From positions 62,001 through 126,000 of the forward strand of contig NZ_JAAAPJ010000005.1 of NCBI RefSeq assembly GCF_009909145.1: a stretch of DNA of 64,000 bases, written 5' to 3'. Of the stretch, positions 37,764 through 47,641 are shown in pieces (positions within the stretch are counted from its first letter, which is position 1; every line of letters begins with the position of its first letter). The stretch comes from Corallococcus silvisoli (GTDB lineage Bacteria; Myxococcota; Myxococcia; Myxococcales; Myxococcaceae). Position numbers and translations under genes: made by a program. A model generated the notes under the pieces. The model did no database searches, was not told where the DNA came from, and was given only the letters and a program-made list of their open reading frames with translations.

Positions 37764-39227
37764 TCAAGACCCTGACTGATACATGGGATGAGACATGGCG
37801 TCCCGCCGGAGCACGGAGCGCTCCACCTTGCTCATCGCGTTGCGCGGCAAGGTTTCGATCTCAACGAAGCGCGTGGGGACCTTGAAGCGCGCGAGCGACT
37901 GGCGGCACCACGCGTCCAGGTCCTCGGGCAGGGAATGGCCCGAACGCAGGACGACGAAGGCCACGGGGACCTCGCCCCAGTGGGAGTCTGGCACGCCGAC
38001 GACGGCGGACTCCGCGATGGCGGGGTGGTTGGCGAGCACGGCCTCGATCTCCGCCGGGTAGAGGTTCTCCCCTCCGCGAACGATGAGGTCCGTGCGGCGG
38101 GACAACAGGGTGAGACGGCCTCGCGCGTCGAGGACGCCCACGTCCCGCGTCCGCAGCCAGCCGTCGTGGAAGGCTTCGCGCGTGGCGTCGGGCTGGTTCC
38201 AGTAGCCGACCATCACCGTGGGGCCTCGGACCTCCACGTCCCCCTCGTGCCCCGCGCCGAGCGGTGCGCCATCCGCTCCGACGACGCGGACCTCCAGGCC
38301 CGGCAGCGGCGGGCCGGCGGTGCGGCCATCGGCCTCCTGGGGGCGCTCGGTGGTGGCCTGGGAGCAGGCCTCGGTGAGGCCGTAGGTCTGGAGCGCCCGG
38401 AGCCCCGCGGCCCGGGCGCGCGTCAGCAGTGCCGTGGGGACGGGACCGCCGCCAATCAGCGCGCACTCGAACGTGACGGGCAGCGTGCGATCGTGTCGCG
38501 CGTCGAGCACGCGCTCCAGCGTGGTGGCGACGAAGCTGGCGTGCGTGGCGCCGTCGACGTCGATGGCTCGGTTGACTGCTTCCGCGTCGAAGCGCTCGTG
38601 CAGCAGGAGGCAGCCACCCTCGTAGGCGGTCCGCGTGAGCATGGCCAGGCCGCCGACGTGGAACAACGGCAGCGTGCCCAGCCAGCGCGGCGCGGCGTGC
38701 CGGCCCAGGTTCGCGGCGGAGCCCTGACACGACGCACGGAAGGCGCCTTCCGTGAGCACGGCGCCCTTGGGCCGGCCCGTCGTCCCACTCGTGAAGAGGA
38801 TGACCCGAGGCGTTTCCGCGTCCCAGGCCCGTTCAGGCACGGAGGTCGCGACCATGCCCTGCGTGAACGCCTCCAGTGCCTCCGCGCCCGTGAGCCGTTC
38901 CCGCAGGGAGCCGAGCGCCAGCGTCAGCTTGGGCTCCACGGCGTCCACCAGGGGACGCAGCTCCGCGGAGGTGAGCCGGGCGTTGAGCGGCGCGAACACC
39001 GCGCCCACGCGGCCCAGGGCCCAGAAGAGGAACGTCACGCTGGGGTGGCTCGTGGACAGGAGCGCCACCCGGTCGCCCTGCCCGACTCCGCGCGCCACCA
39101 GGGCTTCCGTCCAACGCGCCACCTCCGCGTCCAGCATGCGGAAGGTCCAGGTCTGCTCCAGGAAGCGCAGGGCCTCCGCGTCCGGGGTCTGTCGCGCGCC
39201 TTCGCGAATGGGACAATCGTGGTTCAT
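37764..39227 (-). CDS. menE: o-Succinylbenzoate-CoA ligase
   Basis: 487 residues of the ANL adenylating family. AMP/phosphate loop VILFTSGTTGRPKGAVLT, the TYGLTEACSQ core, GWLRTRDVGVLD, and the RTDLIVRGGENLYPAEIE hinge are all present. The assignment to menE rests on the men operon context, as the family has many specificities. It is last in the operon, 113 bp after menC. Activates o-succinylbenzoate for ring closure by MenB, which is not encoded here. Confidence 0.9.
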   Translation of the reverse strand: MNHDCPIREGARQTPDAEALRFLEQTWTFRMLDAEVARWTEALVARGVGQGDRVALLSTSHPSVTFLFWALGRVGAVFAPLNARLTSAELRPLVDAVEPKLTLALGSLRERLTGAEALEAFTQGMVATSVPERAWDAETPRVILFTSGTTGRPKGAVLTEGAFRASCQGSAANLGRHAAPRWLGTLPLFHVGGLAMLTRTAYEGGCLLLHERFDAEAVNRAIDVDGATHASFVATTLERVLDARHDRTLPVTFECALIGGGPVPTALLTRARAAGLRALQTYGLTEACSQATTERPQEADGRTAGPPLPGLEVRVVGADGAPLGAGHEGDVEVRGPTVMVGYWNQPDATREAFHDGWLRTRDVGVLDARGRLTLLSRRTDLIVRGGENLYPAEIEAVLANHPAIAESAVVGVPDSHWGEVPVAFVVLRSGHSLPEDLDAWCRQSLARFKVPTRFVEIETLPRNAMSKVERSVLRRDAMSHPMYQSGS

Positions 39228-39340
39228 CGGCAGGTCCTTCCGGGGCGGCGCCCCACGAGCGCGAACGCGCGCACGCTCGGAAGGGACCGCCGTGGCTCAT
39301 CCTCACGCGCCTTCGGGATGAGGGCGCCGGCTCGCATCCG

Positions 39341-40495
39341 TCAGGGGGCTCCGGCCGGATCCACCGGCAGGCCCAGCCCGGGTGCATCGCGCAGGCGCAG
39401 GAGGCCCTTTCGGGGTTGATACGGATGGTCTCGGGGCTCGTCCGCGAAGAGGCGCCCCACGGCGAGCCCGGAGGCGAGCTCCCCGGACGGCAGCGCGGAG
39501 GCCAGATGCGCGGCGCCCGCGCGGGCCACCACTCCGTCGATGGAGCTGGTGACGTACGCGTGCATGCCCATCCGGGCCGCGCGCAGCGCCACCACCATGG
39601 ACGGCAACAGGCCCCCCAACACCATGGGCTTGAGCACCACCGCCCCCACCACCGGCCCGCCCCCCAGGTCCATCGTGAGGAGCGCGCGCACCGCGGCGGG
39701 CGTGGCGAGCGTCTCATCCGCGGCGAGGAGACACGGGGCCCGGCGCTGCACGCGCCACAGGGCCTGCAGGTCCTCCGGGGGCGTGGGCTGCTCCACCAGC
39801 TCCAGGTCGTACCAGCCCAGGCGATCCAAGGCCCGGTTGGCCTCGGGCTCGGTCCAGCCACCGTTCGCATCCAGGCGAATGCGCACGCCGGGCCCCACCG
39901 CATCGCGCACGGCGCGCACCCGCGCTTCGTCCGCGTCCAGCGGGCGCCCCGCGACCTTCACCTTCAAAGTCTGGAAGCCCTCCGCCACCGCGGCGCGCGC
40001 CTCCTGGGCAAGGGCCTCGGGTTCCTCCGAGCCCAGCAGCGCGTTCACCAGGACCTCCGGCCGCGCCTCCTCCGCGAGGAGCCAGCACAGGGGCACGCCC
40101 TTGCGCTGGGCCAGCAGATCCAACAGCGCCAGCTCCAGTCCGTGCTGCGCGGCGGGGACGGCCTCCGCCGCGTCGAGCCCGCGGATCCGGGCACCGCGCT
40201 GGCGCAGCTCTTCACTGGCGGAAGGCACGAGCGTGGCCTCGATGCCTTCGATGCTGTCCTCCAGCGACTGGCCCTGGAGCCCGTCCAGCCACTCGCGCAG
40301 CACCCGGTGCGTGGTGGCAAGAGACTCCGTGCCGAACTCCGGCAGCGGCATGGCCTCGCCCTGGCCCACGTGGCCGTCCTCGTCCGTCAGCCGCACCAGG
40401 AAGCCGTCGCGCGCGGCGTAGGTGCCACGGGCCGTCTTCAGGGGCTGGGCCAGCGTGAGGTGCAGCGGGGTGAGCGTCGCGGCGGTGATGCGCAT
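39341..40495 (-). CDS. menC: o-Succinylbenzoate synthase
   Basis: 384 residues, enolase superfamily. Catalytic lysine pair in LKVKVAG, metal ligands in RLDANGGW, ELVEQPTP and AADETL, and the second Lys in VVLKPMVLGG. Dehydrates SHCHC to o-succinylbenzoate. Starts 10 bp after the menA stop. Confidence 0.93.
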   Translation of the reverse strand: MRITAATLTPLHLTLAQPLKTARGTYAARDGFLVRLTDEDGHVGQGEAMPLPEFGTESLATTHRVLREWLDGLQGQSLEDSIEGIEATLVPSASEELRQRGARIRGLDAAEAVPAAQHGLELALLDLLAQRKGVPLCWLLAEEARPEVLVNALLGSEEPEALAQEARAAVAEGFQTLKVKVAGRPLDADEARVRAVRDAVGPGVRIRLDANGGWTEPEANRALDRLGWYDLELVEQPTPPEDLQALWRVQRRAPCLLAADETLATPAAVRALLTMDLGGGPVVGAVVLKPMVLGGLLPSMVVALRAARMGMHAYVTSSIDGVVARAGAAHLASALPSGELASGLAVGRLFADEPRDHPYQPRKGLLRLRDAPGLGLPVDPAGAP

Positions 40496-40505
40496 GACAC
40501 CCCCT

Positions 40506-41423
40506 TCAGCGCAGGTACAACCCCAGCGCGAACAGCAGTCCGAAAACCATCTGCAACTTCGCCGTGCCTCCCAGCGCGGGGTTGAGCGCCGCCCCTTCCG
40601 CCTTCAGCATCAGCTTCAGCGGCGGCACCACCAGCGGCAGGCTCAGCAGCGGCAGGAACACCCAGGCGCTCGCGTACCCCTTGGCGAACAGCACGAAGAG
40701 CGTGGCGTAGGACGCGACCAGCAGCAGGACGTACTCCGCCCGGCCGAAGCCCGTGCCGAAGCGCACCACCACCGTGCGCTTGCCGGCCTTCACGTCCGTG
40801 CTCGCGTCACGCTGGTTGTTCACCACGATGAGACACGTGCCAATCGCGCCCACCGGCAGCGACACCCACCACGCCGCGGGGCCCACGAGCCCGGCCTGCA
40901 CGTAGTACGTGCCCGTCACCGCGACGATGCCGAAGAAGATGAGCACGAACAGGTCGCCCAGCCCGTGGTAGCCCAGCGGATACGGCCCGCCCGTGTACGC
41001 GTAGCCGCACAGGAGCGACATCACGCCGATGGCCACGATGGGCCAGCCGCCCACCATGACCAGGTACACGCCCACCAGCGTCGCCAGCGCGAAGCACGTG
41101 AGGCCGCCCGTGAGCACCGTGCCGGGCGCGATGAGCCCGCTCTGCGTCACGCGCTTGGGCCCCAGGCGCTCCTCGGTGTCCGCGCCCTTCTTGAAGTCGT
41201 AGTAGTCGTTGATGAAGTTGGTGCCGATCTGGATCAGCACCGCCCCCAGGAGCGCCGCGAGCGCGGGGAGCAGCCGCCCCACTCCGTCGCCGTACGCGAG
41301 CGCGGTGGCCACCAGCACCGGCACGGCCCCCGCCGTCAACGTCTTCGGGCGCACGGCCATCAACCACGTCTTCAGCGTGGGAGGAGGAGTGGCATCGGAA
41401 GGACTGGAAGCCAGGGTGCTCAC
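40506..41423 (-). CDS. menA: 1,4-Dihydroxy-2-naphthoate polyprenyltransferase
   Basis: 305 residues, UbiA-type membrane prenyltransferase with eight or nine helices. Prenyl-diphosphate motifs are NFINDYYDFKKGADT (first Asp-rich) and NNQRDASTDVKAGKRT (second). The GTG at 41423 is chosen because it overlaps the menH stop (GTGA), continuing the coupling seen in this operon. Attaches the isoprenoid tail to DHNA. Confidence 0.94.
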   Translation of the reverse strand: MSTLASSPSDATPPPTLKTWLMAVRPKTLTAGAVPVLVATALAYGDGVGRLLPALAALLGAVLIQIGTNFINDYYDFKKGADTEERLGPKRVTQSGLIAPGTVLTGGLTCFALATLVGVYLVMVGGWPIVAIGVMSLLCGYAYTGGPYPLGYHGLGDLFVLIFFGIVAVTGTYYVQAGLVGPAAWWVSLPVGAIGTCLIVVNNQRDASTDVKAGKRTVVVRFGTGFGRAEYVLLLVASYATLFVLFAKGYASAWVFLPLLSLPLVVPPLKLMLKAEGAALNPALGGTAKLQMVFGLLFALGLYLR

Positions 41424-42274
41424 GAGTGGGTGGCCTCTCGCGCCAGGATGGCGGATTCGAACTGTGGCGCTTCGTACCAGGGCGTCTGGAGGAACGAGAG
41501 CACTTCCCGCACGTACTCCTCCGGCGCCTCCAGGTGCGGGGCGTGCGAACACCCCGAGAACGCATGGCGCCACACCACCGGCAGCTCCGCCGCCATGCGA
41601 CGCGCCAGGTTCGTGAACTTCGCGTCCTGGTCTCCGGTGAGCAGCAGCGTGGGCAGCCGCTGCCGGTGCAGCGAGGGCCAGTAGTCCGGCTGGACGCCCA
41701 GGCCCAGGGACTCCAGCGCGCCAGCGAGCCCCTCCGCCGTGCACGCCTTGCGGCGCTCACGCAGCGCGGCCTGCTCCGAGGCCGGCAGCCGCCGCAGTCC
41801 GTCGAACAGCGGCAACGCCTCCCAGCGATCCACGAAGGCGTCCACGCCCCGGGCGCGGATGAACTCCACCAGCTTCGCGTCCGCCTCGCGCCGCTCGGAG
41901 CGCTCCTGGCGCCGGTGCAATCCGGGCGAACCGCTCTCCATGATGAGCCGGCCGAAGCACTCCGGCGCGCGCACCGCCGCCGCCAGCGCCAGCCGCGCGC
42001 CCTGCGAATAGCCCAGGAGATCCACCGTGCCTGAGCCCAGGTCACGCGCGACCTGGATGATCGCGTCCACCGTGTCCAGGAATCCGTCGCGCCCCGTCCG
42101 CTCGGGCAGCGGCGTGCGGCCGTGGCCGGGAAGATCCACGGCCACCACTCGCACGGAGCGGCCGAGCAACGGCCGCAGGTGGTCGAACGACGCGCTGCCG
42201 CCGGTGAAGCCGTGCAGCGCCAGGACCGTGCGGGGACCCTCTCCCCAGCTGTCCGATGCGAGCGTCACGCCCAT
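41420..42274 (-). CDS. menH: SHCHC synthase (MenH-type alpha/beta-hydrolase)
   Basis: 284 residues from ATG 42274, overlapping the end of menD by 10 nt. Oxyanion HGFTGG, nucleophile Ser in GYSQGARLAL and His in GCSHAPHLEAPEEY, with Asp in LTGDQDAKF. Eliminates pyruvate from SEPHCHC. Position between menD and menA supports the assignment. Confidence 0.9.
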   Translation of the reverse strand: MGVTLASDSWGEGPRTVLALHGFTGGSASFDHLRPLLGRSVRVVAVDLPGHGRTPLPERTGRDGFLDTVDAIIQVARDLGSGTVDLLGYSQGARLALAAAVRAPECFGRLIMESGSPGLHRRQERSERREADAKLVEFIRARGVDAFVDRWEALPLFDGLRRLPASEQAALRERRKACTAEGLAGALESLGLGVQPDYWPSLHRQRLPTLLLTGDQDAKFTNLARRMAAELPVVWRHAFSGCSHAPHLEAPEEYVREVLSFLQTPWYEAPQFESAILAREATHS

Positions 42275-44034
42275 GATCCGTCTCCCAGTGCGGCGGCCAT
42301 CCGCGCGAAGAGGTGCCGGTGTGCATCCACGTTGGTGGCCCGGTCGACCTGGACCTCGACCAGGTGGAGGCCGCCCTCCAGCCCGGTGCGCACCGCCGCG
42401 CGCAGGGCCGCGGGCGTCGTGGGCCGCTCGAAGCGGGCACCCGCGAGCGCCGCCGCGTGCGACAGGTCCACGCCGTGCGGCGTGCCGAAGAGCGTCTCGA
42501 ACTCGTCCGCCTTCGCCGACTGGGCCAGCGGCAGGAAGGAGAAGATGCCGCCGCCGTCGTTGTTCACCACCACGACCGTCAGGGGCACGCGCGCGCGCGC
42601 CGCCGTGACCAGCCCGCCCACGTCGTGCAGGAGCGCCAGGTCTCCGGACAGGAGCACCGCGGGCCTTCCCGCCGCCGCCGCCACGCCCGCCGCGCTGGAC
42701 ACGATGCCGTCGATGCCATTGGCGCCGCGGTTGGCCAGCACTCGCAGCGGCACGCCACCGCCGTGCGCGAAGGCGTCCACCGCGCGGATGGGCATGCTGC
42801 TGGAGACAAAGAAGAGCGCCCCCGCCGGCAGCGCCGCCACCACCTCGCGCGCCAGCCGGGGCTCGGTCAGCGCGTCGCCCTGCTCCGCGAGCGCGGTCTC
42901 CAGCGCGTTTCGGGCCACCCGCTCCGCGCCCATGAAGTCCTGCGCCCAGCGACCAGGGCCCCGCGCCAGCCGGTCCGTCAGCGCCCGGCACGCGAGCACC
43001 GCCGAGCCCTCCACCACCCGCGAGGCGCGGTGCGACGGGTCGTACAGCGCGCCCTCGTCGCTGAACACGACGATCTCCGCGCCAGAGGCGTCCATCCACT
43101 GCTGCGGCGTCTTGGGCGTCAGGCCCCCGCCGAAGCGCAGCACCAGCTCCGGCGTGTGGGTCCGCAGGAAGGGTTCGTGGCGCAGCAGCGCGTCGTAGAG
43201 CGACACCGTCAGCGGGCCGCCGCCGTAGCGCGCCTGGGACGTGGCCTCCGCGAACACGGGGTAGCCCGTCGCGAGACTCAGCGCGGTGATGGCCTCCGCG
43301 AAGCCGTCGTCCTCATCGCGGGGACCGCACACGATGACCCCGCGCTCGGTGCTGGCGATGCGCGCGCGCACGGCGTCCAGCGCCGACGCATCCGGGGCGC
43401 GCGACGGCGGCACGATGCGGGTCAGGGGCCCATCCGGCCGCCCTTCCCTCGCGAGCGCCGTGAGGTTCTCCGCGCCGAAGTCCTGCGCGATGGGCGCCAG
43501 GGGTTCACGGAACGGCACGTTGATCTGCACGGCGCCCCGGGGCGCGCGGCACGCGGTGCTGACCGCGCGCGCGGCCGTGGCACGCATGTGGGCGATGGCC
43601 GCGCTGTTCGACTCGGGCAGACCCACGTCCGCGAACAGCCGCGCGAAGTCCCCGAAGAAGCGCGCCTGGGGCACCGTCTGCGGCGCGCCCCAGCCTTGAA
43701 GCTCCAGCGGCCGGTCCGCCGTCAGCACCACCAGTGGCACCTGGGCCATGGCGGCCTCGATGACGGCCGGATAGATGTGCGCGCCCGCGGATCCGCTGGT
43801 GACCACCAGCACCACCGGCTGGCGCGAATGCTTCGCCATGCCCAGGGCGAAGAAGCCCGCGCTCCGCTCGTCGATGACGGACCAGGTGCGCAGGCCCGGC
43901 GTGTGCGCGCAGGCGAGCGCGAGCGCCGAGGAGCGGGAGCCGGGACACACCACCGCGTGCCGGACCCCGCCACGCACCAGCTCTTCCAGCAGGGCGCGCG
44001 CCCACAACACGTTGAGGTTAGCGTCGGACGACAT
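42265..44034 (-). CDS. menD: SEPHCHC synthase (ThDP-dependent)
   Basis: 589 residues, standard length. N-terminal ARALLEELVRGGVRHAVVCPGSRSS, central TPP domain and C-terminal NNDGGGIFSFLPLAQ that places the ThDP Mg/aminopyrimidine region. Adds 2-oxoglutarate-derived succinic semialdehyde to isochorismate. Overlaps the end of menF by 17 nt. Confidence 0.96.
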   Translation of the reverse strand: MSSDANLNVLWARALLEELVRGGVRHAVVCPGSRSSALALACAHTPGLRTWSVIDERSAGFFALGMAKHSRQPVVLVVTSGSAGAHIYPAVIEAAMAQVPLVVLTADRPLELQGWGAPQTVPQARFFGDFARLFADVGLPESNSAAIAHMRATAARAVSTACRAPRGAVQINVPFREPLAPIAQDFGAENLTALAREGRPDGPLTRIVPPSRAPDASALDAVRARIASTERGVIVCGPRDEDDGFAEAITALSLATGYPVFAEATSQARYGGGPLTVSLYDALLRHEPFLRTHTPELVLRFGGGLTPKTPQQWMDASGAEIVVFSDEGALYDPSHRASRVVEGSAVLACRALTDRLARGPGRWAQDFMGAERVARNALETALAEQGDALTEPRLAREVVAALPAGALFFVSSSMPIRAVDAFAHGGGVPLRVLANRGANGIDGIVSSAAGVAAAAGRPAVLLSGDLALLHDVGGLVTAARARVPLTVVVVNNDGGGIFSFLPLAQSAKADEFETLFGTPHGVDLSHAAALAGARFERPTTPAALRAAVRTGLEGGLHLVEVQVDRATNVDAHRHLFARMAAALGDGSWA

Positions 44035-45328
44035 CGCCGCCCCCCAGCGCGCGCAGCATGGCCAGACTCTTCATCTCCGTCTCCCGCCACTCGGACTCCG
44101 CGCTGGAGCCCGCCACGATGCCCGCGCCCACGAAGAGCCGGGCCCTCGCGCCACGCACCAGCGCCGAGCGCAACGCCACCACCAGGTGCGCACGGCCGGG
44201 GCCCACCCAGCCCACCGGCCCCGCGTACCAGCCCCGATCCAGGGCCTCATGTTCCACCAGGAACGACAGCGCGCGCTCGCGCGGCGTGCCCCCCACCGCC
44301 GGCGTGGGGTGCAGCGCGGTGACGACCTTCGCGGTGTCCACGCCCTCCGCCAGCTGCGCGCGAATGCCCGTGCGCAGGTGCACCACGTTCTTCAGCGCGA
44401 GCACCGACGGCTGCGCGTCCGCGGAGACGCTCGCCGCCACCGGCGCCAGCGCGTGGAGGATGTAGTGCACCACCGCCTCATGCTCGCGCCGGTCCTTGTC
44501 GCTGGCGTCCAGCGCCTCCGCGCCACCCGGCGCGGCGGACCCCGCGAGCGCCTCCGTCTCCAGCACCCGCCCGTCCACCCGGCACAGCGTCTCCGGCGTC
44601 GCGCCCAGGAACGCCGTCCCATCCGGGGCGCCGAAGAAGAACGTCGCGCACCGCGGGTTCTGTTCACGCAGGCGCGCCAGCACGTCCACCACGTTGAAGG
44701 GCTCCGGCCCCTCCGCTTCCATCGCCCGCGCCAACACCACCTTGTGCAGCTGGCCCGCGCCAATGGCCGCCACCGCCCGGTCCACCAGCGCCTCGAAGTC
44801 CTGCCGCGAGGACGCCGTGCTCAGCGCCACCGGACCGCCCGCCGCGTGACGGTACGCTTGCGGAAAGGACGCCCGGACGCGCTCCAGCCGCGAGCGCACC
44901 ACGTCCTCCGCGCCCGGCCCCTCCTTCGCGAAGACCGCCACCGCGAGCGCGGAGCCGTCGCGCCACACCAGCACCTCCGGCAGCGTCCAGCGCGCGAGGC
45001 CGTGTGAACGCCACGCCTCCTCCACGGGCGCCGTCGGGCTGAAGCGCATGCCCCCGAACCAGGGGCCCGGCAACCGGGGCTCCGCGCCGTCCAACCAGCG
45101 CACGACCTCGTGTCCCAGCGCGCCCAACACCGTGGGCAGCTCCGAAGCGACGTGCGCCTCCAGGACTCCCGCCTCCCCCCACCCCGCGACCGCCTCGCGC
45201 GCCACCGGCCGCTCCCAGTACACGGAGGGAACGCCCAGGCTGCCCGCGCCCGCCAGCGGATCCACGCCGGCCAGGGGCATCATCCCGGCGACCCAACGCA
45301 GGCCCTCAGCGGGACTGAGCGGCGTCAT
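44018..45328 (-). CDS. menF: Isochorismate synthase
   Basis: 436 residues of the chorismate-binding family. HKVVLARAMEAEGPEPF, FFGAPDGTAFLGATPETLC, ALAGSAAPGG, LHPTPAVGGTPRERAL and VGAGIVAGSSAESEWRETEMK are all present. ATG 45328 has AGGAG 8 nt upstream. First gene of the men operon; commits chorismate to menaquinone. Confidence 0.95.
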   Translation of the reverse strand: MTPLSPAEGLRWVAGMMPLAGVDPLAGAGSLGVPSVYWERPVAREAVAGWGEAGVLEAHVASELPTVLGALGHEVVRWLDGAEPRLPGPWFGGMRFSPTAPVEEAWRSHGLARWTLPEVLVWRDGSALAVAVFAKEGPGAEDVVRSRLERVRASFPQAYRHAAGGPVALSTASSRQDFEALVDRAVAAIGAGQLHKVVLARAMEAEGPEPFNVVDVLARLREQNPRCATFFFGAPDGTAFLGATPETLCRVDGRVLETEALAGSAAPGGAEALDASDKDRREHEAVVHYILHALAPVAASVSADAQPSVLALKNVVHLRTGIRAQLAEGVDTAKVVTALHPTPAVGGTPRERALSFLVEHEALDRGWYAGPVGWVGPGRAHLVVALRSALVRGARARLFVGAGIVAGSSAESEWRETEMKSLAMLRALGGGDVVRR

Positions 45329-45375
45329 CAGCCATTCTCCTGAACCTCGGGGGACGCGAGTGACATCAGCTTCGA

Positions 45376-45403
45376 TTGTCTTCTAAGCGATCTCGGCTAT
45401 ACA
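45376..45403 (+). promoter_or_regulatory. Promoter of the aro operon
   Basis: TTGTCT (45376-45381), 16-bp spacer, TATACA (45398-45403) in the 150-bp gap between divergent menF and aroF. Together with the AT-rich patch nearby it is the best promoter in this gap; the menF promoter must overlap or back onto it. Confidence 0.6.
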
Positions 45404-45478
45404 TGCACCAAGGAGTTCAAAACCGCTTGAACTCCATGGAATCCGAACTCCAGTAACTCCAGCGAAGAGGGAGCCGCC

Positions 45479-46371
<893 letters not shown>

Positions 46372-46375
<4 letters not shown>

Positions 46376-47061
46376 GCACCGAAGTCCGTCAGATGTTCTC
46401 CTCCATCGCCACGCGCTACGACGTGACGAACGAAGTCCTCTCCTTCGGCGTGCACCGGCTGTGGCGGCGCACCGCGGTGAAGCTCAGCGGCGCGAAGGAG
46501 GGCAGCGAGGTGCTCGACTGCGCGACCGGGACGGGCGACCTGGCGCTGTCGTTCAAGCGCAAGGTGGGCTCCACGGGCCGCGTGGTGGGCACGGACTTCT
46601 GCCCGGAGATGCTCCAGAGCGCGCCGGCCAAGGCGGCCAAGGCGGGCCTGGCGGTGGAGTTCCAGGTGCAGGACGCCATGGCGCTCACGCTCCCGGACAA
46701 CAGCTTCGACGTGGCCTCCATCTCCTTCGGCATCCGCAACGTGGATGATCCGGTGAAGTGCCTCCAGGAGATGGCGCGCGTGGTGCGCCCCGGGGGCCGC
46801 GTGGTGGTGCTGGAGTTCGGCCAGCCCACGGGGCCGTACGGTGCGCTCTTCCGGTTCTACAGCAAGACCGTGATGCCGGCGATCGGCGGCCTGCTGACGG
46901 GCAACCGGGCCGCGTACCAGTACCTGCCTCGCACCGCCGCGGCCTTCCCCGCGGGCGAGCGCTTCCTCTCCCTGATGGACCAGGCCGGCGCCTACTCCGA
47001 GCGCGCCGCCCACCCCCTGCTGTTTGGAACCGCCTACGTCTATGTCGGCACCGTCCGTTGA
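46372..47061 (+). CDS. menG: Demethylmenaquinone methyltransferase
   Basis: 229 residues, UbiE/MenG family. [24 protein letters not shown] is the family entry motif, [12 protein letters not shown] is SAM motif I, and FGIRNVDDP and [10 protein letters not shown] complete it. The ATG overlaps the aroF stop (ATGA). Makes the last step of menaquinone synthesis, yet sits in the chorismate operon rather than with menF-E. Confidence 0.95.
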
Positions 47062-47641
47062 GGCCCGACGCCTCCTTGTCTCCCAAGTCGTCGCGTCGGT
47101 AGACCCCAGACTCCAGCAGGCGCTCCAGGGGGCCCTTTCGTCCCCGGGGCCCTGCCCCCGGCCGGCAGGCGCGCAGACCGTGGTGCTCGCCGGGCACCGC
47201 GCCGCCGGCAAGACGCGCCTGCTGCCGCTCGTCTCGCGCCTGCTCGAGCGCCCCGGGCTGGACCTGGACGCGGAGCTGGAGCGCCGGCACGGGCGCCCGC
47301 TCCGCACCTGGGTCGCGGACTCCCCCTCCACCTTCCGCGCCGCCGAGCGCGAGACGCTGGGCCTGCTGCCGCCCGGAAGCGTGGTGTCGGTGGGCGGCGG
47401 CTTCCTGTCGCACCACCCGGAGGCGCTCGCGGGGCACTTCACGCTCGTCGTCCCCGTCACCTTCGACACCTATCGCGAGCGCCTGCTGGCGGACGTCACG
47501 CGCCCCCGGCTGCGCGCGGAGGTGTCGCTGGAGGAGGAGCTTCACCTGCTCTTCCATGAGCGCGAAGCCCTCCATGCCCGCGTCCCCACCATCTCCCTGG
47601 CGGACTTCCTCCGGGGCTGCCTTGCCCAGGAGACCTCCTGA
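47042..47641 (+). CDS. aroK: Shikimate kinase-like protein, diverged
   Basis: 199 residues; ATG 47042 overlaps the menG 3' end by 20 nt. P-loop GHRAAGKTRLL is present, then DLDAELERRHG (shikimate-binding DxD-E region), FRAAERETL and VVSVGGGFL (the GGG loop). The ADP lid is short. About 45 residues precede the P-loop, longer than standard AroK. Position inside the aro operon supports shikimate kinase; the sequence is more divergent than its neighbours. Confidence 0.85.
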   Translation: MSAPSVEARRLLVSQVVASVDPRLQQALQGALSSPGPCPRPAGAQTVVLAGHRAAGKTRLLPLVSRLLERPGLDLDAELERRHGRPLRTWVADSPSTFRAAERETLGLLPPGSVVSVGGGFLSHHPEALAGHFTLVVPVTFDTYRERLLADVTRPRLRAEVSLEEELHLLFHEREALHARVPTISLADFLRGCLAQETS